Shown here: positions 8,289-19,953 of the stretch, in pieces | Numbering within the stretch: position 1 is the first letter of the stretch | Layout: each line of letters starts with the position of its first letter | Notes under the pieces: generated by a model | What the model was told of the DNA's origin: nothing | The model's input: the letters and a program-made list of their open reading frames with translations, nothing else | Databases searched by the model: none | Source: Pantoea latae | GTDB taxonomy: Bacteria > Pseudomonadota > Gammaproteobacteria > Enterobacterales > Enterobacteriaceae | DNA length: 64,000 nt | Assembly: GCF_002077695.1 (NCBI RefSeq) | Contig: NZ_MWUE01000025.1 | Coordinates: 1-64,000 of the forward strand | Direction: 5' to 3' | Position numbers and translations under genes: made by a program

Positions 8289-9725
8289 TTATTCCAGCGC
8301 AGCATCAGGCGCGCGGCCAAACAGATTACCGACCAGAAAAGCCAGCAGGCTTATGGTCAATGACGGAACGATGGGGTGGAAGCCACCCCATTCAATATTC
8401 AGGCTGGCAAGCAGCGTGTAGCTCCCGGCGCCTGCCAGCATACCGGAAATCGCGCCGGCGGCGTTGGCGCGCGACCAGTAGAGGCCGAGCACCAGCGGCC
8501 AGAGGAAAACCGCCTCCAGCCCGCCGAACGCCAGCAGGTTGAGCCAGATAATCATATCCGGCGGATTCCACGCCGCCAGCAGCAGCAGCAGCCCCAGCAC
8601 AAAGGTAATGGTGCCGGAGAGCAGGCGCAGGCGCGCTTCGTTTTCACTCTGCTGCGGCGCGATGCGCAGATAGAGATCTTTGATCAGGGTAGCGGAGGAT
8701 TGCAGCAGCTGCGCGTTGATGGTCGACATGATCGCCGCCATCGGCGCAGCGAGAAACACGCCAGCGGCCATCGGCGGCAGCACGGTGATCATCAGGGTCG
8801 GGATCACGCGATCGGGTATGGTGAGATCCGGCAGGATCGTCCGGCCCAGCGCGCCCGCCAGATGCATGCCGAACATCAGCACCACCACCACGATGGTGCC
8901 GAGGATAATGCCGCGATGCAGCGCTTTGCTGTCTTTATAGGAGATACAGCGCACGGCGGTATGCGGCAGGCCGATCACGCCGAAACAGACCAGCACCGCG
9001 AACGAGCTAAGGAAGGTCGGGTTGATGACGTTGCCGACACCTTCCGGTGACACCAGCTGCGGATCGATAGCGCGCAGTTTGGTCACCGCGGTGCCGAGTC
9101 CGCCAGCCTGGTGGATCACGGCGAACAGCAGCAGAAAGGTGCCAATCAGCATTACCAGCCCCTGCATGGCATCGTTGAGCACGCTGGCGCGAAAGCCGCC
9201 GAAGGCGGTGTAGAGCGCGATGGTGCCGCCGAAAATCAGCAGGCCGGTGTCGTAAGGGATACCCGCCGCGGTCTCCAGCAGGCGGGCGCCGCCGATAAAC
9301 TGCACCGTCATCGCGCCGATAAAGGCCACCAGCAGGCTCAGGCTCGCCAGCCAGATCAGCAGCGTGCTGCGGTAGCGCGCGTAGAGCATATCGTTCAGCG
9401 TCACCGCGTTGTAGCGGCGCGCCAGAATGGCGAATTTTTTCCCCAGCACGCCGAGCGACAGCCAGACCGCCGGCACCTGGATCATCGCCAGCAGCACCCA
9501 GCCGAGGCCATATTTATAGGCCGCGCCGGGGCCGCCGATAAAGGAGCTGGCGCTGATATAGGTGGTGGTGATGGTCATCGCCAGCACAAAGCCGCCCATC
9601 GAGCGGCTGCCGAGAAAATATTCCGTCAGAAAATTGCCCTGCTGCTGTTTGCGCATGGCGAACACCGACAGCCCGGCGATAAGCGCCAGGTAAGCCAGCA
9701 GCGGAAGAATGATTTCAGTTTCCAT
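8289..9725 (-). CDS. panF: Sodium/pantothenate symporter
   Basis: Imports pantothenate, the coenzyme A precursor, together with Na+. It belongs to the sodium:solute symporter (SSSF) family, with about 13 membrane segments in 478 residues (E. coli about 483). The family signature region contains [14 protein letters not shown], and [21 protein letters not shown] lies further on as two adjoining motifs. The start overlaps the end of yhdT by 11 bases, suggesting translational coupling. Confidence 0.95.
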   Translation of the reverse strand: METEIILPLLAYLALIAGLSVFAMRKQQQGNFLTEYFLGSRSMGGFVLAMTITTTYISASSFIGGPGAAYKYGLGWVLLAMIQVPAVWLSLGVLGKKFAILARRYNAVTLNDMLYARYRSTLLIWLASLSLLVAFIGAMTVQFIGGARLLETAAGIPYDTGLLIFGGTIALYTAFGGFRASVLNDAMQGLVMLIGTFLLLFAVIHQAGGLGTAVTKLRAIDPQLVSPEGVGNVINPTFLSSFAVLVCFGVIGLPHTAVRCISYKDSKALHRGIILGTIVVVVLMFGMHLAGALGRTILPDLTIPDRVIPTLMITVLPPMAAGVFLAAPMAAIMSTINAQLLQSSATLIKDLYLRIAPQQSENEARLRLLSGTITFVLGLLLLLAAWNPPDMIIWLNLLAFGGLEAVFLWPLVLGLYWSRANAAGAISGMLAGAGSYTLLASLNIEWGGFHPIVPSLTISLLAFLVGNLFGRAPDAALE

Positions 9726-9957
9726 CGTTATCCTCTAGCGGCATATCGCGAAACACCAGGCGCACCATCAGCCAGCACAGCACGATAAACAGCAGCGGAG
9801 CAAACACGCAGGAGAGTTCAAACCAGCGCGGCAGACCGGTCACGCCGGTTTCATCGCCGCCCAGCCAGGCGGAAAGGCCCCAGACGGCCAGATAAGCCAG
9901 CGTCAGGTAGAGCGCCCAGCGCGCCTCTTTATTCGCTTGCAGAAAACGCCAGTCCAT
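9715..9957 (-). CDS. yhdT: Small membrane protein YhdT
   Basis: An 80-residue inner-membrane protein of the DUF997 family. Two membrane segments are visible (about 16-36 and 48-70), with an acidic C-terminus LEDNDGN. It is always found next to panF, and its end overlaps the panF start by 11 bases. It may assist the symporter, but no function is established. Confidence 0.9.
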   Translation of the reverse strand: MDWRFLQANKEARWALYLTLAYLAVWGLSAWLGGDETGVTGLPRWFELSCVFAPLLFIVLCWLMVRLVFRDMPLEDNDGN

Positions 9958-9980
9958 TATGCAACCTCATCGGCGACAAA

Positions 9981-10008
9981 AATGAAAAAGGCCGGTATCA
10001 CCGGCCTT
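9981..10008 (-). terminator. Terminator of the accBC operon
   Basis: On the minus strand an 8-bp stem AAGGCCGG/CCGGCCTT with a 5-base loop is followed by TTTTTCATTTTT. It starts about 20 bases after the accC stop codon. Confidence 0.88.
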
Positions 10009-10028
10009 GCTCTTATTCAGCGCTGTGC

Positions 10029-11378
10029 TTATTTATCGTACAGGCCGAGTTTCTTTTCCAGATAGTGGATGTTGGTGCCACCCTGCTGGAAGTTTTCGTC
10101 GGACATGATGCGCATCTGCAGCTCAATATTGGTCTTGATGCCGTCGATGATCAGCTCCGCCAGCGCGTTTTTCATGCGCGCAATCGCCACGTCGCGGGTT
10201 TCGCCGTAGCAGATCAGCTTGCCGATCATGGAATCGTAGTACGGCGGCACGCTGTAGCCGGCGTAAATGTGCGATTCCCAGCGCACGCCGAAGCCGCCCG
10301 GCGCGTGGAAGCGGGTGATTTTGCCCGGGCTCGGCAGGAAGGTGTTCGGGTCTTCCGCGTTGATACGGCACTCGACCGCATGACCGCGGATCACCACGTC
10401 TTCCTGCCTGATAGAGAGCGGCTGACCGGCAGCGATACGCAGCTGCTCTTTGATCAGATCCACGCCGGTGATCATCTCGGTAACCGGATGCTCAACCTGA
10501 ATACGGGTGTTCATCTCGATAAAGTAGAACTCGCCGTTTTCATACAGGAACTCGAAGGTGCCTGCGCCGCGGTAGCCGATTTCGATACAGGCGTTAGAGC
10601 AGCGCTCGCCGATATAGCGACGCAGTTCCGGCGTAATGCCTGGCGCTGGCGCTTCTTCGACCACTTTCTGGTGACGACGCTGCATCGAGCAGTCGCGTTC
10701 GGCCAGATAGATGGCGTTGCCCTGGCCGTCGGCCAGCACCTGAATCTCGATATGGCGCGGGTTCTCGAGATACTTCTCCATGTAAACCATGTCGTTGTTG
10801 AAAGCCGCTTTGGCTTCCGCTTTCGTCATGTTAATGGACTGCTCGAGTTCTTTATCGCTGCGCACCACGCGCATGCCGCGACCGCCGCCGCCGCCGGACG
10901 CCTTGATGATGACCGGATAACCGATGCGCTTAGCGATGGCACGGTTTTTCTCCATGTCTTCGCCCAGCGAGCCGTCTGAACCTGGCACGGTCGGCACGCC
11001 CGCTTTTTTCATCGCGGTAATGGCGGAGACTTTGTCGCCCATCAGGCGAATGGTGTCCGCTTTCGGGCCGATAAAGATAAAGCCGGAGCGCTCAACCTGC
11101 TCGGCGAAGTCAGCGTTCTCGGAGAGAAAGCCGTAGCCGGGGTGGATAGCGACCGCGCCGGTGATCTCGGCGGCGGAAATCAGCGCCGGGATGTTGAGGT
11201 AGCTTTTAACTGACTGCGCCGGGCCGATGCAGACGGTTTCATCCGCCAGCAGCACGTGCTTCAGATCGCGGTCCGCGGTGGAGTGCACCGCCACGGTCTT
11301 GATGCCCAGCTCTTTACAGGCGCGGAGAATACGCAGCGCGATTTCACCACGGTTAGCAATGACAATTTTATCCAGCAT
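10029..11378 (-). CDS. accC: Acetyl-CoA carboxylase, biotin carboxylase subunit
   Basis: Carboxylates the biotin on AccB with ATP and bicarbonate, the first half of the committed step of fatty-acid synthesis. The 449 residues equal the E. coli enzyme. It has the ATP-grasp fold: N-terminal [17 protein letters not shown], the glycine-rich loop [21 protein letters not shown] and the active-site stretch [14 protein letters not shown]. It follows accB by 11 bases. The subunits AccA and AccD that complete the enzyme are encoded elsewhere. Confidence 0.98.
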   Translation of the reverse strand: MLDKIVIANRGEIALRILRACKELGIKTVAVHSTADRDLKHVLLADETVCIGPAQSVKSYLNIPALISAAEITGAVAIHPGYGFLSENADFAEQVERSGFIFIGPKADTIRLMGDKVSAITAMKKAGVPTVPGSDGSLGEDMEKNRAIAKRIGYPVIIKASGGGGGRGMRVVRSDKELEQSINMTKAEAKAAFNNDMVYMEKYLENPRHIEIQVLADGQGNAIYLAERDCSMQRRHQKVVEEAPAPGITPELRRYIGERCSNACIEIGYRGAGTFEFLYENGEFYFIEMNTRIQVEHPVTEMITGVDLIKEQLRIAAGQPLSIRQEDVVIRGHAVECRINAEDPNTFLPSPGKITRFHAPGGFGVRWESHIYAGYSVPPYYDSMIGKLICYGETRDVAIARMKNALAELIIDGIKTNIELQMRIMSDENFQQGGTNIHYLEKKLGLYDK

Positions 11379-11389
11379 GGTTCGCCTCG

Positions 11390-11857
11390 TTATTCGATGA
11401 CGACCAGCGGCTCGTCAAATTCAACCGGCTGGCCGCTTTCGACCAGAATGGCTTTCACGACGCCAGATTTATCGGCTTCGATCTGGTTCATCATCTTCAT
11501 CGCTTCAACGATGCAGAGGGTGTCGCCAGCGTTCACTTTCTGTCCGATTTCAATAAAGGCTTTCGCATCCGGGCTTGGGGTGCGATAGAAGGTGCCGACC
11601 ATCGGCGAACGCACGATATGGCCGCTGATTTCAGCAGGCTTGGCGTTTTCTACCACCGGCGCAGCGATCGGCGCGACGGCAGTGGCCAGCGCAGGCTGCG
11701 GAGCCGGCGCGGCGTAAGCCTGCTGCATGACTGGATAACCCACATTGGCAGGTGAACGACTGATACGAACGGACTCTTCGCCCTCTGAAATTTCCAGCTC
11801 AGCGATGCCGGATTCTTCAACCAGTTCGATCAGTTTTTTAATTTTACGAATATCCAT
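11390..11857 (-). CDS. accB: Biotin carboxyl carrier protein
   Basis: Carries carboxybiotin between the two half-reactions of acetyl-CoA carboxylase. In 155 residues there is an N-terminal [16 protein letters not shown] segment, a flexible Ala/Pro-rich linker (about 45-75), and a C-terminal biotinyl domain with the biotin acceptor lysine in EAMKMM at 121. Just before it lies the protruding-thumb region typical of bacterial BCCP ([10 protein letters not shown]). It is co-transcribed with accC. In E. coli AccB limits its own operon; nothing in the sequence here tests that. Confidence 0.98.
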   Translation of the reverse strand: MDIRKIKKLIELVEESGIAELEISEGEESVRISRSPANVGYPVMQQAYAAPAPQPALATAVAPIAAPVVENAKPAEISGHIVRSPMVGTFYRTPSPDAKAFIEIGQKVNAGDTLCIVEAMKMMNQIEADKSGVVKAILVESGQPVEFDEPLVVIE

Positions 11858-11878
11858 GAGTGTGGTTCCGTACTCTGT

Positions 11879-12331
11879 TTAATTGGAGTGAGACAGGCGT
11901 TTTACTGCCGTTTGTAAAGCCCATGAGTAGCCGTCGGCGCCTAAACCGCAAATCACGCCGGCGGATACGTCAGAAAGATAGGAGTGATGGCGGAAAGGTT
12001 CGCGAGCATGCACGTTGGAGAGGTGCACCTCGATAAAGGGAATGCTTACCGCCAGAAGGGCATCGCGCAATGCTACGCTGGTGTGCGTAAACGCAGCGGG
12101 ATTAATGATGATGTAATCCACATTGCCTCTGGCCTCATGAATGCGATCGATGAGCTGAAACTCCGCATTGGACTGCAGGTGACTCAGTTCCACATCAAGC
12201 TGGCTCGCCTGCGCCGCTAAATCGCTGACGATCTGCTGTAGCGTAGTGCGACCATACTTTTCCGGCTCGCGGGTTCCCAGCAAATTAAGGTTGGGACCGT
12301 TCAAAAGCAGAATGTGAAATTTATGCGCCAT
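11879..12331 (-). CDS. aroQ: Type II 3-dehydroquinate dehydratase
   Basis: Dehydrates 3-dehydroquinate to 3-dehydroshikimate in the shikimate pathway. It is the dodecameric type II enzyme, unrelated to the type I AroD of E. coli. From the ATG at 12331 there are 150 residues; a frame eight codons longer has no better ribosome site. [16 protein letters not shown] carries the flexible loop with the catalytic Arg and Tyr. [13 protein letters not shown] and [17 protein letters not shown] complete the active site. It lies 22 bases upstream of accB and may share its transcript, an arrangement common outside Escherichia. Confidence 0.96.
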   Translation of the reverse strand: MAHKFHILLLNGPNLNLLGTREPEKYGRTTLQQIVSDLAAQASQLDVELSHLQSNAEFQLIDRIHEARGNVDYIIINPAAFTHTSVALRDALLAVSIPFIEVHLSNVHAREPFRHHSYLSDVSAGVICGLGADGYSWALQTAVKRLSHSN

Positions 12332-12553
12332 CGTGCTGCCATCTCCCGCAATCATTGAGGCATCGCGTAAAATACCTTGCTATCTTCCATTTGTCACCCG
12401 CCGCGCCAAAAAAGGCGACGCCGCGCGCAACAAAGCCGGGCATTATATCCGTTTCGGGGCAATTCGCAGCAAAATACTGGTCTTATCTGCGAAGTTGATC
12501 CAGCGTGGCCCGAAGGCCACACGTTTTATCAGAAATCGCGGGGGGAAGACAAC

Positions 12554-13156
12554 TTAGCGCGGCAACCAGTGACGAAACTTTTTGTAACGCCACGCTAACA
12601 ACGCCAGCGCGGCGACTGCGTAAAGCAGCGGCTGCGGCGACAGCACTTTTACTGACCAGAGATAGTGAATCGGCGCGAGGATCGCCGCCAGATAGATGAA
12701 GTTATGCAGAATTTGCCAGCGGCGGCCGAGCCTGCGCTGCGCGCGCTGGAACGAGGTCGCCGTCAGCGCCAGCAGGATCAGCCAGGTCAGGATGCCGAGC
12801 ATAAGGTAGGGGCGCGAAACCAGCTCGCTGCCGAGCAGACGTAAATTATCGACGCCCAGCTCCAGCAGGTAGTAACTCAGCAGATGCAGCGAGGCCCAGA
12901 CAAAGGTCCAGACGCCAAGCAGGCGTCGGGTGCGGATCAGCAGCGGCTGTTTCGCATAGCGCGTCAGCGGCGAAACCAGCAGCGTGCCCAGCAGCAGCTT
13001 CAGCGCCATGCGGCCGGTGAAGTGCTGAATATCTTTCGCCGGATCGGCGCTCAGCCATCCTTGACTCGCCGCCATAAAGAGATAGACCAGCGGCAAAAAC
13101 GCCGCCAGATGAAGCACCACTTTCAGCCAGACAATCTGTTTCAGCGTCAGTCGCAC
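12554..13156 (-). CDS. msrQ: Heme-containing membrane subunit MsrQ of the periplasmic methionine sulfoxide reductase
   Basis: Passes electrons from the respiratory chain to MsrP. The 200 residues form about six membrane helices of the ferric-reductase-like family. Conserved histidines in [19 protein letters not shown] and [12 protein letters not shown] are candidate heme b ligands. Its ATG directly abuts the msrP stop codon, so the two are translationally linked. E. coli names are MsrQ or YedZ. Confidence 0.95.
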   Translation of the reverse strand: MRLTLKQIVWLKVVLHLAAFLPLVYLFMAASQGWLSADPAKDIQHFTGRMALKLLLGTLLVSPLTRYAKQPLLIRTRRLLGVWTFVWASLHLLSYYLLELGVDNLRLLGSELVSRPYLMLGILTWLILLALTATSFQRAQRRLGRRWQILHNFIYLAAILAPIHYLWSVKVLSPQPLLYAVAALALLAWRYKKFRHWLPR

Positions 13157-14164
13157 TCAGTAGTTCTCCCGTAAATCGAGCCCGCGATAGAGCGACGCCA
13201 CCTCGTCGGCGTAGCCGTTAAACAGCAGCGTCGGCTGACGCTTCACGCTCAGCGTGCCGCCTGGGCCGATAAAGCGCTCGCTGGCCTGCGACCAGCGCGG
13301 ATGGTCGACGTGCGGGTTAACGTTGGCGTAAAAGCCATACTCATTTGACGCGATCTGATTCCAGGTAGTCGGCGGCCGATCGCGCGTCAGGGTGATTTTA
13401 ACGATCGATTTAATGCCCTTAAAACCATACTTCCACGGCACGGTCAGGCGGATCGGCGCGCCGTTCTGCGGCGGCAGCGCCTTGCCGTAAACGCCGGTGC
13501 TCAGTAGCGTCAGCGGATGCATCGCCTCGTCGAGGCGCAATCCTTCCACATAGGGATAGTTGAGTCCGCCGCCGATAAAGCGATCCTTCTGCCCGGGCAT
13601 CTGATCGGGCGCATAGAGCGTCTGAAACGCGACGAAGCGCGCATTGCTGGTGGGCTCCGCCAGCTTGAGCAGCTTATTCAGCTCGAAACCGACCCAGGGC
13701 ACCACCATTGACCAGGCTTCCACGCAGCGCATACGGTAGATACGCTGCTCCATGGCGAACTTTTTGAAGATGTCGTCCATATTCAGGGTGATCGGCTTCG
13801 CCACTTCGCCGTCGATGGTCAGCTGCCAGGGATCGGTTTTCAGCGTGCCGGCGTTGGCGGCCGGATCGGCCTTGTCGAGGCCGAATTCATAGAAATTATT
13901 GTAGCCGGCGACCTTATCCTCCGGCGTCAGCGTCAGGCTGGCCTGATATTTTTCCGGCTTGCTGAAGGTCAGCGCGCGGCCGGCTGGCGCGGCGGGGCGG
14001 TCGTTGCCCTTGAACCAGCTCAGCACGTCCGCCTGCGCCGCGCCCGGCATGCCCAGCGCAGCGGCGCTCAGGCCGAGGGTTTTCAGCACCTGACGGCGCT
14101 GCATATTAAAGACGCTTTCCGGCGTTACGTCGGCTTCCGTCAGATATTTTGTCGATTTCATCAC
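13157..14164 (-). CDS. msrP: Molybdopterin methionine sulfoxide reductase MsrP
   Basis: Repairs oxidised methionines in periplasmic proteins. The 335-residue precursor has a Tat signal with the twin arginine in [11 protein letters not shown] and a cleavage site near GAAQA. The mature part is a sulfite-oxidase-type molybdenum fold with the Mo-ligating cysteine in [14 protein letters not shown]. It starts at 14164, or one codon later. It forms an operon with msrQ. The promoter must lie in the 279-base divergent region shared with csrD. In E. coli the same pair (yedYZ) sits elsewhere, under the HprSR system. Confidence 0.96.
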   Translation of the reverse strand: MMKSTKYLTEADVTPESVFNMQRRQVLKTLGLSAAALGMPGAAQADVLSWFKGNDRPAAPAGRALTFSKPEKYQASLTLTPEDKVAGYNNFYEFGLDKADPAANAGTLKTDPWQLTIDGEVAKPITLNMDDIFKKFAMEQRIYRMRCVEAWSMVVPWVGFELNKLLKLAEPTSNARFVAFQTLYAPDQMPGQKDRFIGGGLNYPYVEGLRLDEAMHPLTLLSTGVYGKALPPQNGAPIRLTVPWKYGFKGIKSIVKITLTRDRPPTTWNQIASNEYGFYANVNPHVDHPRWSQASERFIGPGGTLSVKRQPTLLFNGYADEVASLYRGLDLRENY

Positions 14165-14443
14165 TTACCTCCCGGCTGGAATCACTCTCCCAGCATGATG
14201 ACTATTGCCGATCGCCGCGACTTTCGCTGCGAAAATATGAAATTTCCTGGCGCGCCTCGCCGATGAGAATGCGCTGAAAAACAGAACGACCGCGCTTCCC
14301 TGTTGTCTGGTACGGATATACTGGCCCTTCATACGCAGCAGCGCTGCCGCGTAGCGGAATTTATGCTATTTTGCTCGCGCTTGCGTCAGGCGCGACGCAG
14401 GGCGGTCATAAACGGGTCATCACCGCAGCGAACAGGCACAGGG

Positions 14444-16393
14444 ATGCGATTAACCACGAAACTTTCTGCGTTCATTACATTTTTAAGCTTACTGGCGATG
14501 TTTTTGATGCTGGTAGGCTGCGCTTTTAGCGTTTACTGGCTGACGCACCAGCGCGCCGAGGGACGGGTGCAGACGCTGGCGACCGAAGTGGATCAAGCGC
14601 TGCTCGAGCAGTCGCCCGACGAACTGCGCGGCTGGCTGCAGCACACCATGACGGTGATCAATACCGAGCGCATCGAGCTGCGCAACGGCGACAAGATCCT
14701 GTTTCGGCTTAGCCGGCATGAAAACCCGATGCTGGAAGATGAGACCAACCGCTTTATCCAGGTTGACGTGCCGCTGGTGCATCAGCCGGGCGTGACGATG
14801 CGCGTCGTGGTGCTCGATCCCGCCAAAACCTGGTTTCAGTCTTTTACCGGCGTCTATACCCTGACGGCGATCCTCTTTGTGGTGCTGGTGATGAGCCTGC
14901 TGCTGTTTATGATGCACTGCTGGCTCAATCGCCAGTGGCGCGGCATGGAGCAGCTGGAAAAGCGCGCCGAGGCGATCCTGGCGGGCGAGCGCACGCTGCT
15001 GCGCAAGGGCGACGTCGATGAGTGGCCGCCGCGCGCCAGCAGCGCCATCGATATGCTGCTAGGCGATCTGCAGGAAGCGGGCGAACAGCGGCTGCGCATC
15101 GACACGCTGATCCGCGCCTTCGCCGCGCAGGACAGCCGCACCGGCCTGAGCAATCGGCTCTTCTTCGACAACCAGCTGGCGACGCTGCTGGAGGATCAAG
15201 AAGATGTCGGTATGCACGGCGTGGTGATGATGGTGCGCCTGCCCGATCTCGATATGCTCAACGAAACCCTGGGTACGACGCTGGTAGATGAGTATCTCTA
15301 CGATCTGGTGAACATGCTCTCTACCTTTGTGCTGCGCTATCCGGGCGCGCTGCTGGCGCGCTACTTTCGCAGCGACTTCGCGGTGCTGCTGCCGCATCGC
15401 AGCCTGAAAGAGGCCAACAGCATTGCGGATCAGCTGATCAACGCGGTCGACTCGCTGCCGCCGATGCGTATGGTGAACCGCGACGATCTGATCCATATCG
15501 GCATCAGCGCGTGGCACAGCGGACAGAGCGTGCCGCAGGTGATGGACAACGTCGAAATGGCGACGCGACGGGCGACGCTGCTGGGCGGCAATAACTGGTC
15601 AAACGGCGAAGGCAACCCGCTCGACGCCGGCCGCGGCAGCGTGCGCTGGCGCACCCTGCTGGAAAATACCCTGAGCCGCGGCGGTCCGCGCCTCTACCAG
15701 AAACCGGCGGTGCTGCTCGACGGCAGCGTGCACCATCGCGAGCTACTGATGCGCATTTTCGACGGCGACAAAGAGGTGCTGGCGGCGGAGTTTATGCCGC
15801 TGGTGCTGCAGTTCGGCATGGCGGACGGCTGGGATCGCCAGCTGGTGCTGCGCATCGCCGCGCTCTCCGAAGTCTGGCCGGACGAAACCCTGGCGATGCC
15901 GATCAATATCGACTCGCTGCTGCAGCGCCCCTTCGTCAACTGGCTGCAAAATATGCTGCTGCAGTGCACCAAAGCGCAAAGAAAACGATTTTTATTTGAA
16001 CTTGCTGAGGCTGACGTTTGTCAACACATCAACCGTTTAGCGCCGGTGTTCCGCGCGCTGCAGGCGTTTGGCTGTCGCATCGCCGTCGCTCAGGCTGGTT
16101 TAACCGTGGTGAGTAGCGCGTATATCAAGCAATTCCCCATCAATTTAATCAAGCTCGATCCCGGCCTGGTGCGCAATATCGACCGGCGCACCGAAAATCA
16201 GCTGTTCGTGCAGAGCCTGCTGGAGGTGTGCAAGTCGACTCAGACGCAGGTTTTTGCCACCGCCGTGCGAACGCATGCGGAGTGGCAGACGCTGGTCAGC
16301 CTGGGTGTCTCCGGCGGGCAGGGCGATCTTTTCGCGCCGTCGCTGCCGGTAAACAGTAATGTGAAAAAGTATTCACAACGCTATCATATTTAG
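14444..16393 (+). CDS. csrD: CsrB/CsrC RNA-degradation regulator CsrD
   Basis: A membrane protein that triggers RNase E decay of the small RNAs CsrB and CsrC, freeing the carbon regulator CsrA. From the ATG at 14444 there are 649 residues (E. coli 646); an upstream frame to 14303 lacks support. Order: membrane helix (about 8-35), periplasmic domain, second helix (about 130-155), HAMP-like region, then GGDEF and EAL domains. Both are degenerate: HRSLKE replaces the GGDEF motif and ELLMRI replaces EAL, so no cyclic-di-GMP enzymology is expected. It diverges from msrP and precedes mreB, as in E. coli. Confidence 0.95.
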   Translation: MRLTTKLSAFITFLSLLAMFLMLVGCAFSVYWLTHQRAEGRVQTLATEVDQALLEQSPDELRGWLQHTMTVINTERIELRNGDKILFRLSRHENPMLEDETNRFIQVDVPLVHQPGVTMRVVVLDPAKTWFQSFTGVYTLTAILFVVLVMSLLLFMMHCWLNRQWRGMEQLEKRAEAILAGERTLLRKGDVDEWPPRASSAIDMLLGDLQEAGEQRLRIDTLIRAFAAQDSRTGLSNRLFFDNQLATLLEDQEDVGMHGVVMMVRLPDLDMLNETLGTTLVDEYLYDLVNMLSTFVLRYPGALLARYFRSDFAVLLPHRSLKEANSIADQLINAVDSLPPMRMVNRDDLIHIGISAWHSGQSVPQVMDNVEMATRRATLLGGNNWSNGEGNPLDAGRGSVRWRTLLENTLSRGGPRLYQKPAVLLDGSVHHRELLMRIFDGDKEVLAAEFMPLVLQFGMADGWDRQLVLRIAALSEVWPDETLAMPINIDSLLQRPFVNWLQNMLLQCTKAQRKRFLFELAEADVCQHINRLAPVFRALQAFGCRIAVAQAGLTVVSSAYIKQFPINLIKLDPGLVRNIDRRTENQLFVQSLLEVCKSTQTQVFATAVRTHAEWQTLVSLGVSGGQGDLFAPSLPVNSNVKKYSQRYHI

Positions 16394-16618
16394 CCAGTAG
16401 GGATAGCGGCGGCGACATAGCCAAAATCCTAAGCGGAAATGTTAAATTTTATGTCGAACGAGAACGTCAAAATAGACGCCGGAAGGGGTGAAAACAGGGG
16501 AATAGCGCTGTTTTGCACCCGTCAGTTCTCGTTGACGATCGTATAAAGCCAAATTGGTCTATTTTTTCACCGAAGCAGAACGTTTTTGCGCCTTGTGGCG
16601 GCTTCGCGTGGTTGGTAA

Positions 16619-17713
<1,095 letters not shown>

Positions 17714-17860
17714 TCGCCTCAATCGGCTGTGACCTGAATCGAAATGCGCAGGGAATCGCGTGGAAGCTGACGCTACAGGCGTCGGCGTCAGACGTCCAGC
17801 CCAGGGAAGTGCGGCGTTGGCCGTACTTCCTTACCTGTTGTCGAGGAACACGCAGAATAT

Positions 17861-18877
17861 ATGAAGCCGATTTTTAGCAGGGGGCCTTCCCTGCAGTTGC
17901 GCCTGTTTTTGGCGGTGATCGTTGCCATCGCGATTATCGTCGCCGATAGCCGGCTGGGTTCGTTTACCCAAATTCGCAACTATCTGGACACATCGGTCAG
18001 TCCGTTTTATTTCCTGGCCAACGGCCCGCGCCAGATCCTTGACGGTATTTCCGGTTCGCTGGCGTCGCGCCAGCAGCTTGAGCTGGAGAATAAAGCCCTG
18101 CGCCGCGAGCTTTTCCTGAAAAACAGCGACCTGCTGATGCTGGGGCAATATAAGCAGGAAAACGCGCGTCTGCGCGAACTGTTAGGTTCGCCGCTGCGTC
18201 AGGATGAGCACAAGATGGTGACGCAGGTGATCTCCACCGGCACCGATCCCTACACCGATCAGGTGGTGATCGACAAAGGCAGCGTCAACGGCGTCTATGA
18301 AGGCCAGCCGGTCATCAGCGACAAAGGGGTGGTCGGCCAGGTTATCGCTGTCGGTCAGGTGACCAGCCGCGTGCTGCTGATTTGCGACGCGTCGCACGCG
18401 CTGCCGATTCAGGTGCTGCGCAACGACATCCGCGTGATTGCGGCCGGCAACGGCTGCACCGAAGATCTGCAGCTGGAGCATCTGCCGGGCAACACCGATA
18501 TTCGCGTCGGCGATATGCTGGTGACCTCTGGCCTGGGCGGACGTTTCCCGGAAGGCTATCCGGTGGCGGTGGTTTCGTCGGTGAAAGTCGACACGCAGCG
18601 CGCCTATACCGTGATTCAGGCGCGTCCGACCGCGGGACTGCAGCGTCTGCGCTATCTGCTGCTGCTGTGGGGCGCGGATAAGAACGGCGATATGCCGATG
18701 GCGCCGGATGACGTGCACCGCGTTGCCAACGAGCGCCTGATGCAGATGATGCCGCAGGTGCTGCCGCCAGCGGGCGAGATGGGACCGCCGGCGCCGTCCG
18801 CGCAGATGGGCCCGCCTGCGCCAGCCAGCAGCGGAACGCAAAGCGCGCCGGCTAACGCGCGCGGAGGCCAGCCTTGA
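17861..18877 (+). CDS. mreC: Rod-shape-determining protein MreC
   Basis: A bitopic inner-membrane protein that links MreB to the cell-wall synthases PBP2/RodA. It has 338 residues, a little shorter than E. coli (367). A membrane helix at about 12-30 is followed by a coiled coil (about 65-105, [15 protein letters not shown]) and two beta-barrel domains in the periplasm. The C-terminal tail is low-complexity and Pro/Ala-rich, with MGPPAP occurring twice. The stop codon overlaps the TTG start of mreD. Confidence 0.97.
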   Translation: MKPIFSRGPSLQLRLFLAVIVAIAIIVADSRLGSFTQIRNYLDTSVSPFYFLANGPRQILDGISGSLASRQQLELENKALRRELFLKNSDLLMLGQYKQENARLRELLGSPLRQDEHKMVTQVISTGTDPYTDQVVIDKGSVNGVYEGQPVISDKGVVGQVIAVGQVTSRVLLICDASHALPIQVLRNDIRVIAAGNGCTEDLQLEHLPGNTDIRVGDMLVTSGLGGRFPEGYPVAVVSSVKVDTQRAYTVIQARPTAGLQRLRYLLLLWGADKNGDMPMAPDDVHRVANERLMQMMPQVLPPAGEMGPPAPSAQMGPPAPASSGTQSAPANARGGQP

Positions 18878-19362
18878 GTCGATACCGCAGCCAGGGTCGT
18901 TGGGTTATCTGGCTGTCCTTTCTTGTCGCCCTTGTGCTGCAGATCATGCCGTGGCCGGAACAGTTCTATATGTTCCGGCCATCGTGGATCCTGCTTATCC
19001 TGATTTACTGGGTGCTGGCGCTGCCGCACCGCGTCAACGTCGGCACCGGCTTCGTGCTGGGCGGGGTGATGGATCTGATCGCCGGATCCACCCTCGGCGT
19101 GCGCGCGCTGGCGCTCAGCATCATCGCCTACCTGGTCGCCTTTAAATTCCAGCTGTTCCGCAACCTGGCGTTGTGGCAGCAGGCGTTAATGGTGATGGTG
19201 CTGTCGCTGGCGGTGGACGTGATTGTTTTCTGGGCGGAGTTTTTAGTGATCAACGTATCATTCCGCCCTGAAATTTTCTGGAGCAGCGTTATCGACGGGA
19301 TTCTCTGGCCCTGGCTATTCTTATTAATGAGAAAGATTCGTCGTCAGTTCGCTGTTCAGTAA
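18874..19362 (+). CDS. mreD: Rod-shape-determining membrane protein MreD
   Basis: An integral membrane partner of MreC in the elongation machinery. The 162 residues (same as E. coli) hold about five hydrophobic helices. The start is TTG at 18874, within the sequence TTGA that contains the mreC stop, so translation is coupled. The conserved [12 protein letters not shown] and [10 protein letters not shown] segments match the family. Confidence 0.96.
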   Translation: MSRYRSQGRWVIWLSFLVALVLQIMPWPEQFYMFRPSWILLILIYWVLALPHRVNVGTGFVLGGVMDLIAGSTLGVRALALSIIAYLVAFKFQLFRNLALWQQALMVMVLSLAVDVIVFWAEFLVINVSFRPEIFWSSVIDGILWPWLFLLMRKIRRQFAVQ

Positions 19363-19370
19363 GGAATTTT

Positions 19371-19952
19371 ATGTTATCCCTCTATCTGGCTTCCGGTTCT
19401 CCGCGTCGTCGCGAGCTGCTGACGCAGCTTGGCCTGCAGTTTGAGCGTCTCCATACCGATGTTGAAGAGCAACGCCGCCCGGATGAGGCAGCGGAAAGTT
19501 ACGTGCGTCGCCTGGCGAATGACAAAGCGCGCGCCGGCGTCGCGGTCGCGCAGCAGGATCTGCCGGTGCTGGGCGCGGACACCATCGTGGTGCTTAACGG
19601 CGAGGTGCTGGAAAAGCCGCGCGACGCCGCGGACGCCGCCGGGATGCTGGCGCGTCTTTCGGGCCAGACGCATCAGGTGATGACCGCCGTTGCGCTGGCC
19701 GATCGCGCGCGCGCGCTCGACTGCCTGGTGGTGACGGACGTGACCTTTCGCCTGTTAAGCGCGGCGGAGATCGCCGACTATATCGCCACCGGCGAGCCGA
19801 TGGATAAAGCCGGCGCGTACGGCATTCAGGGCATCGGTGGAAACTTTGTCCGCAAAATTAATGGAAGCTATCACGCGGTGGTCGGATTGCCGTTGGTTGA
19901 GACAGGCGAGTTACTCAGCCATTTTCAGTCACTGCGTGCCGTAAGGGGATAA
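19371..19952 (+). CDS. yhdE: Maf-family nucleoside triphosphate pyrophosphatase (dTTP/UTP), YhdE
   Basis: Hydrolyses dTTP, UTP and modified variants to monophosphates, a house-cleaning role. The 193 residues contain the Maf motifs [12 protein letters not shown] at the N-terminus, the catalytic LGADTIVVL and the late [10 protein letters not shown]. It lies 8 bases after mreD and one base before rng, so mreBCD-maf-rng probably form an operon. Confidence 0.95.
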   Translation: MLSLYLASGSPRRRELLTQLGLQFERLHTDVEEQRRPDEAAESYVRRLANDKARAGVAVAQQDLPVLGADTIVVLNGEVLEKPRDAADAAGMLARLSGQTHQVMTAVALADRARALDCLVVTDVTFRLLSAAEIADYIATGEPMDKAGAYGIQGIGGNFVRKINGSYHAVVGLPLVETGELLSHFQSLRAVRG

Positions 19953-19953
19953 C

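Noticed and set aside
16541-16560. TTGACG...TATAAAG as an mreB promoter
   Set aside because: The two elements are only 4 bases apart, so they cannot be a -35/-10 pair.
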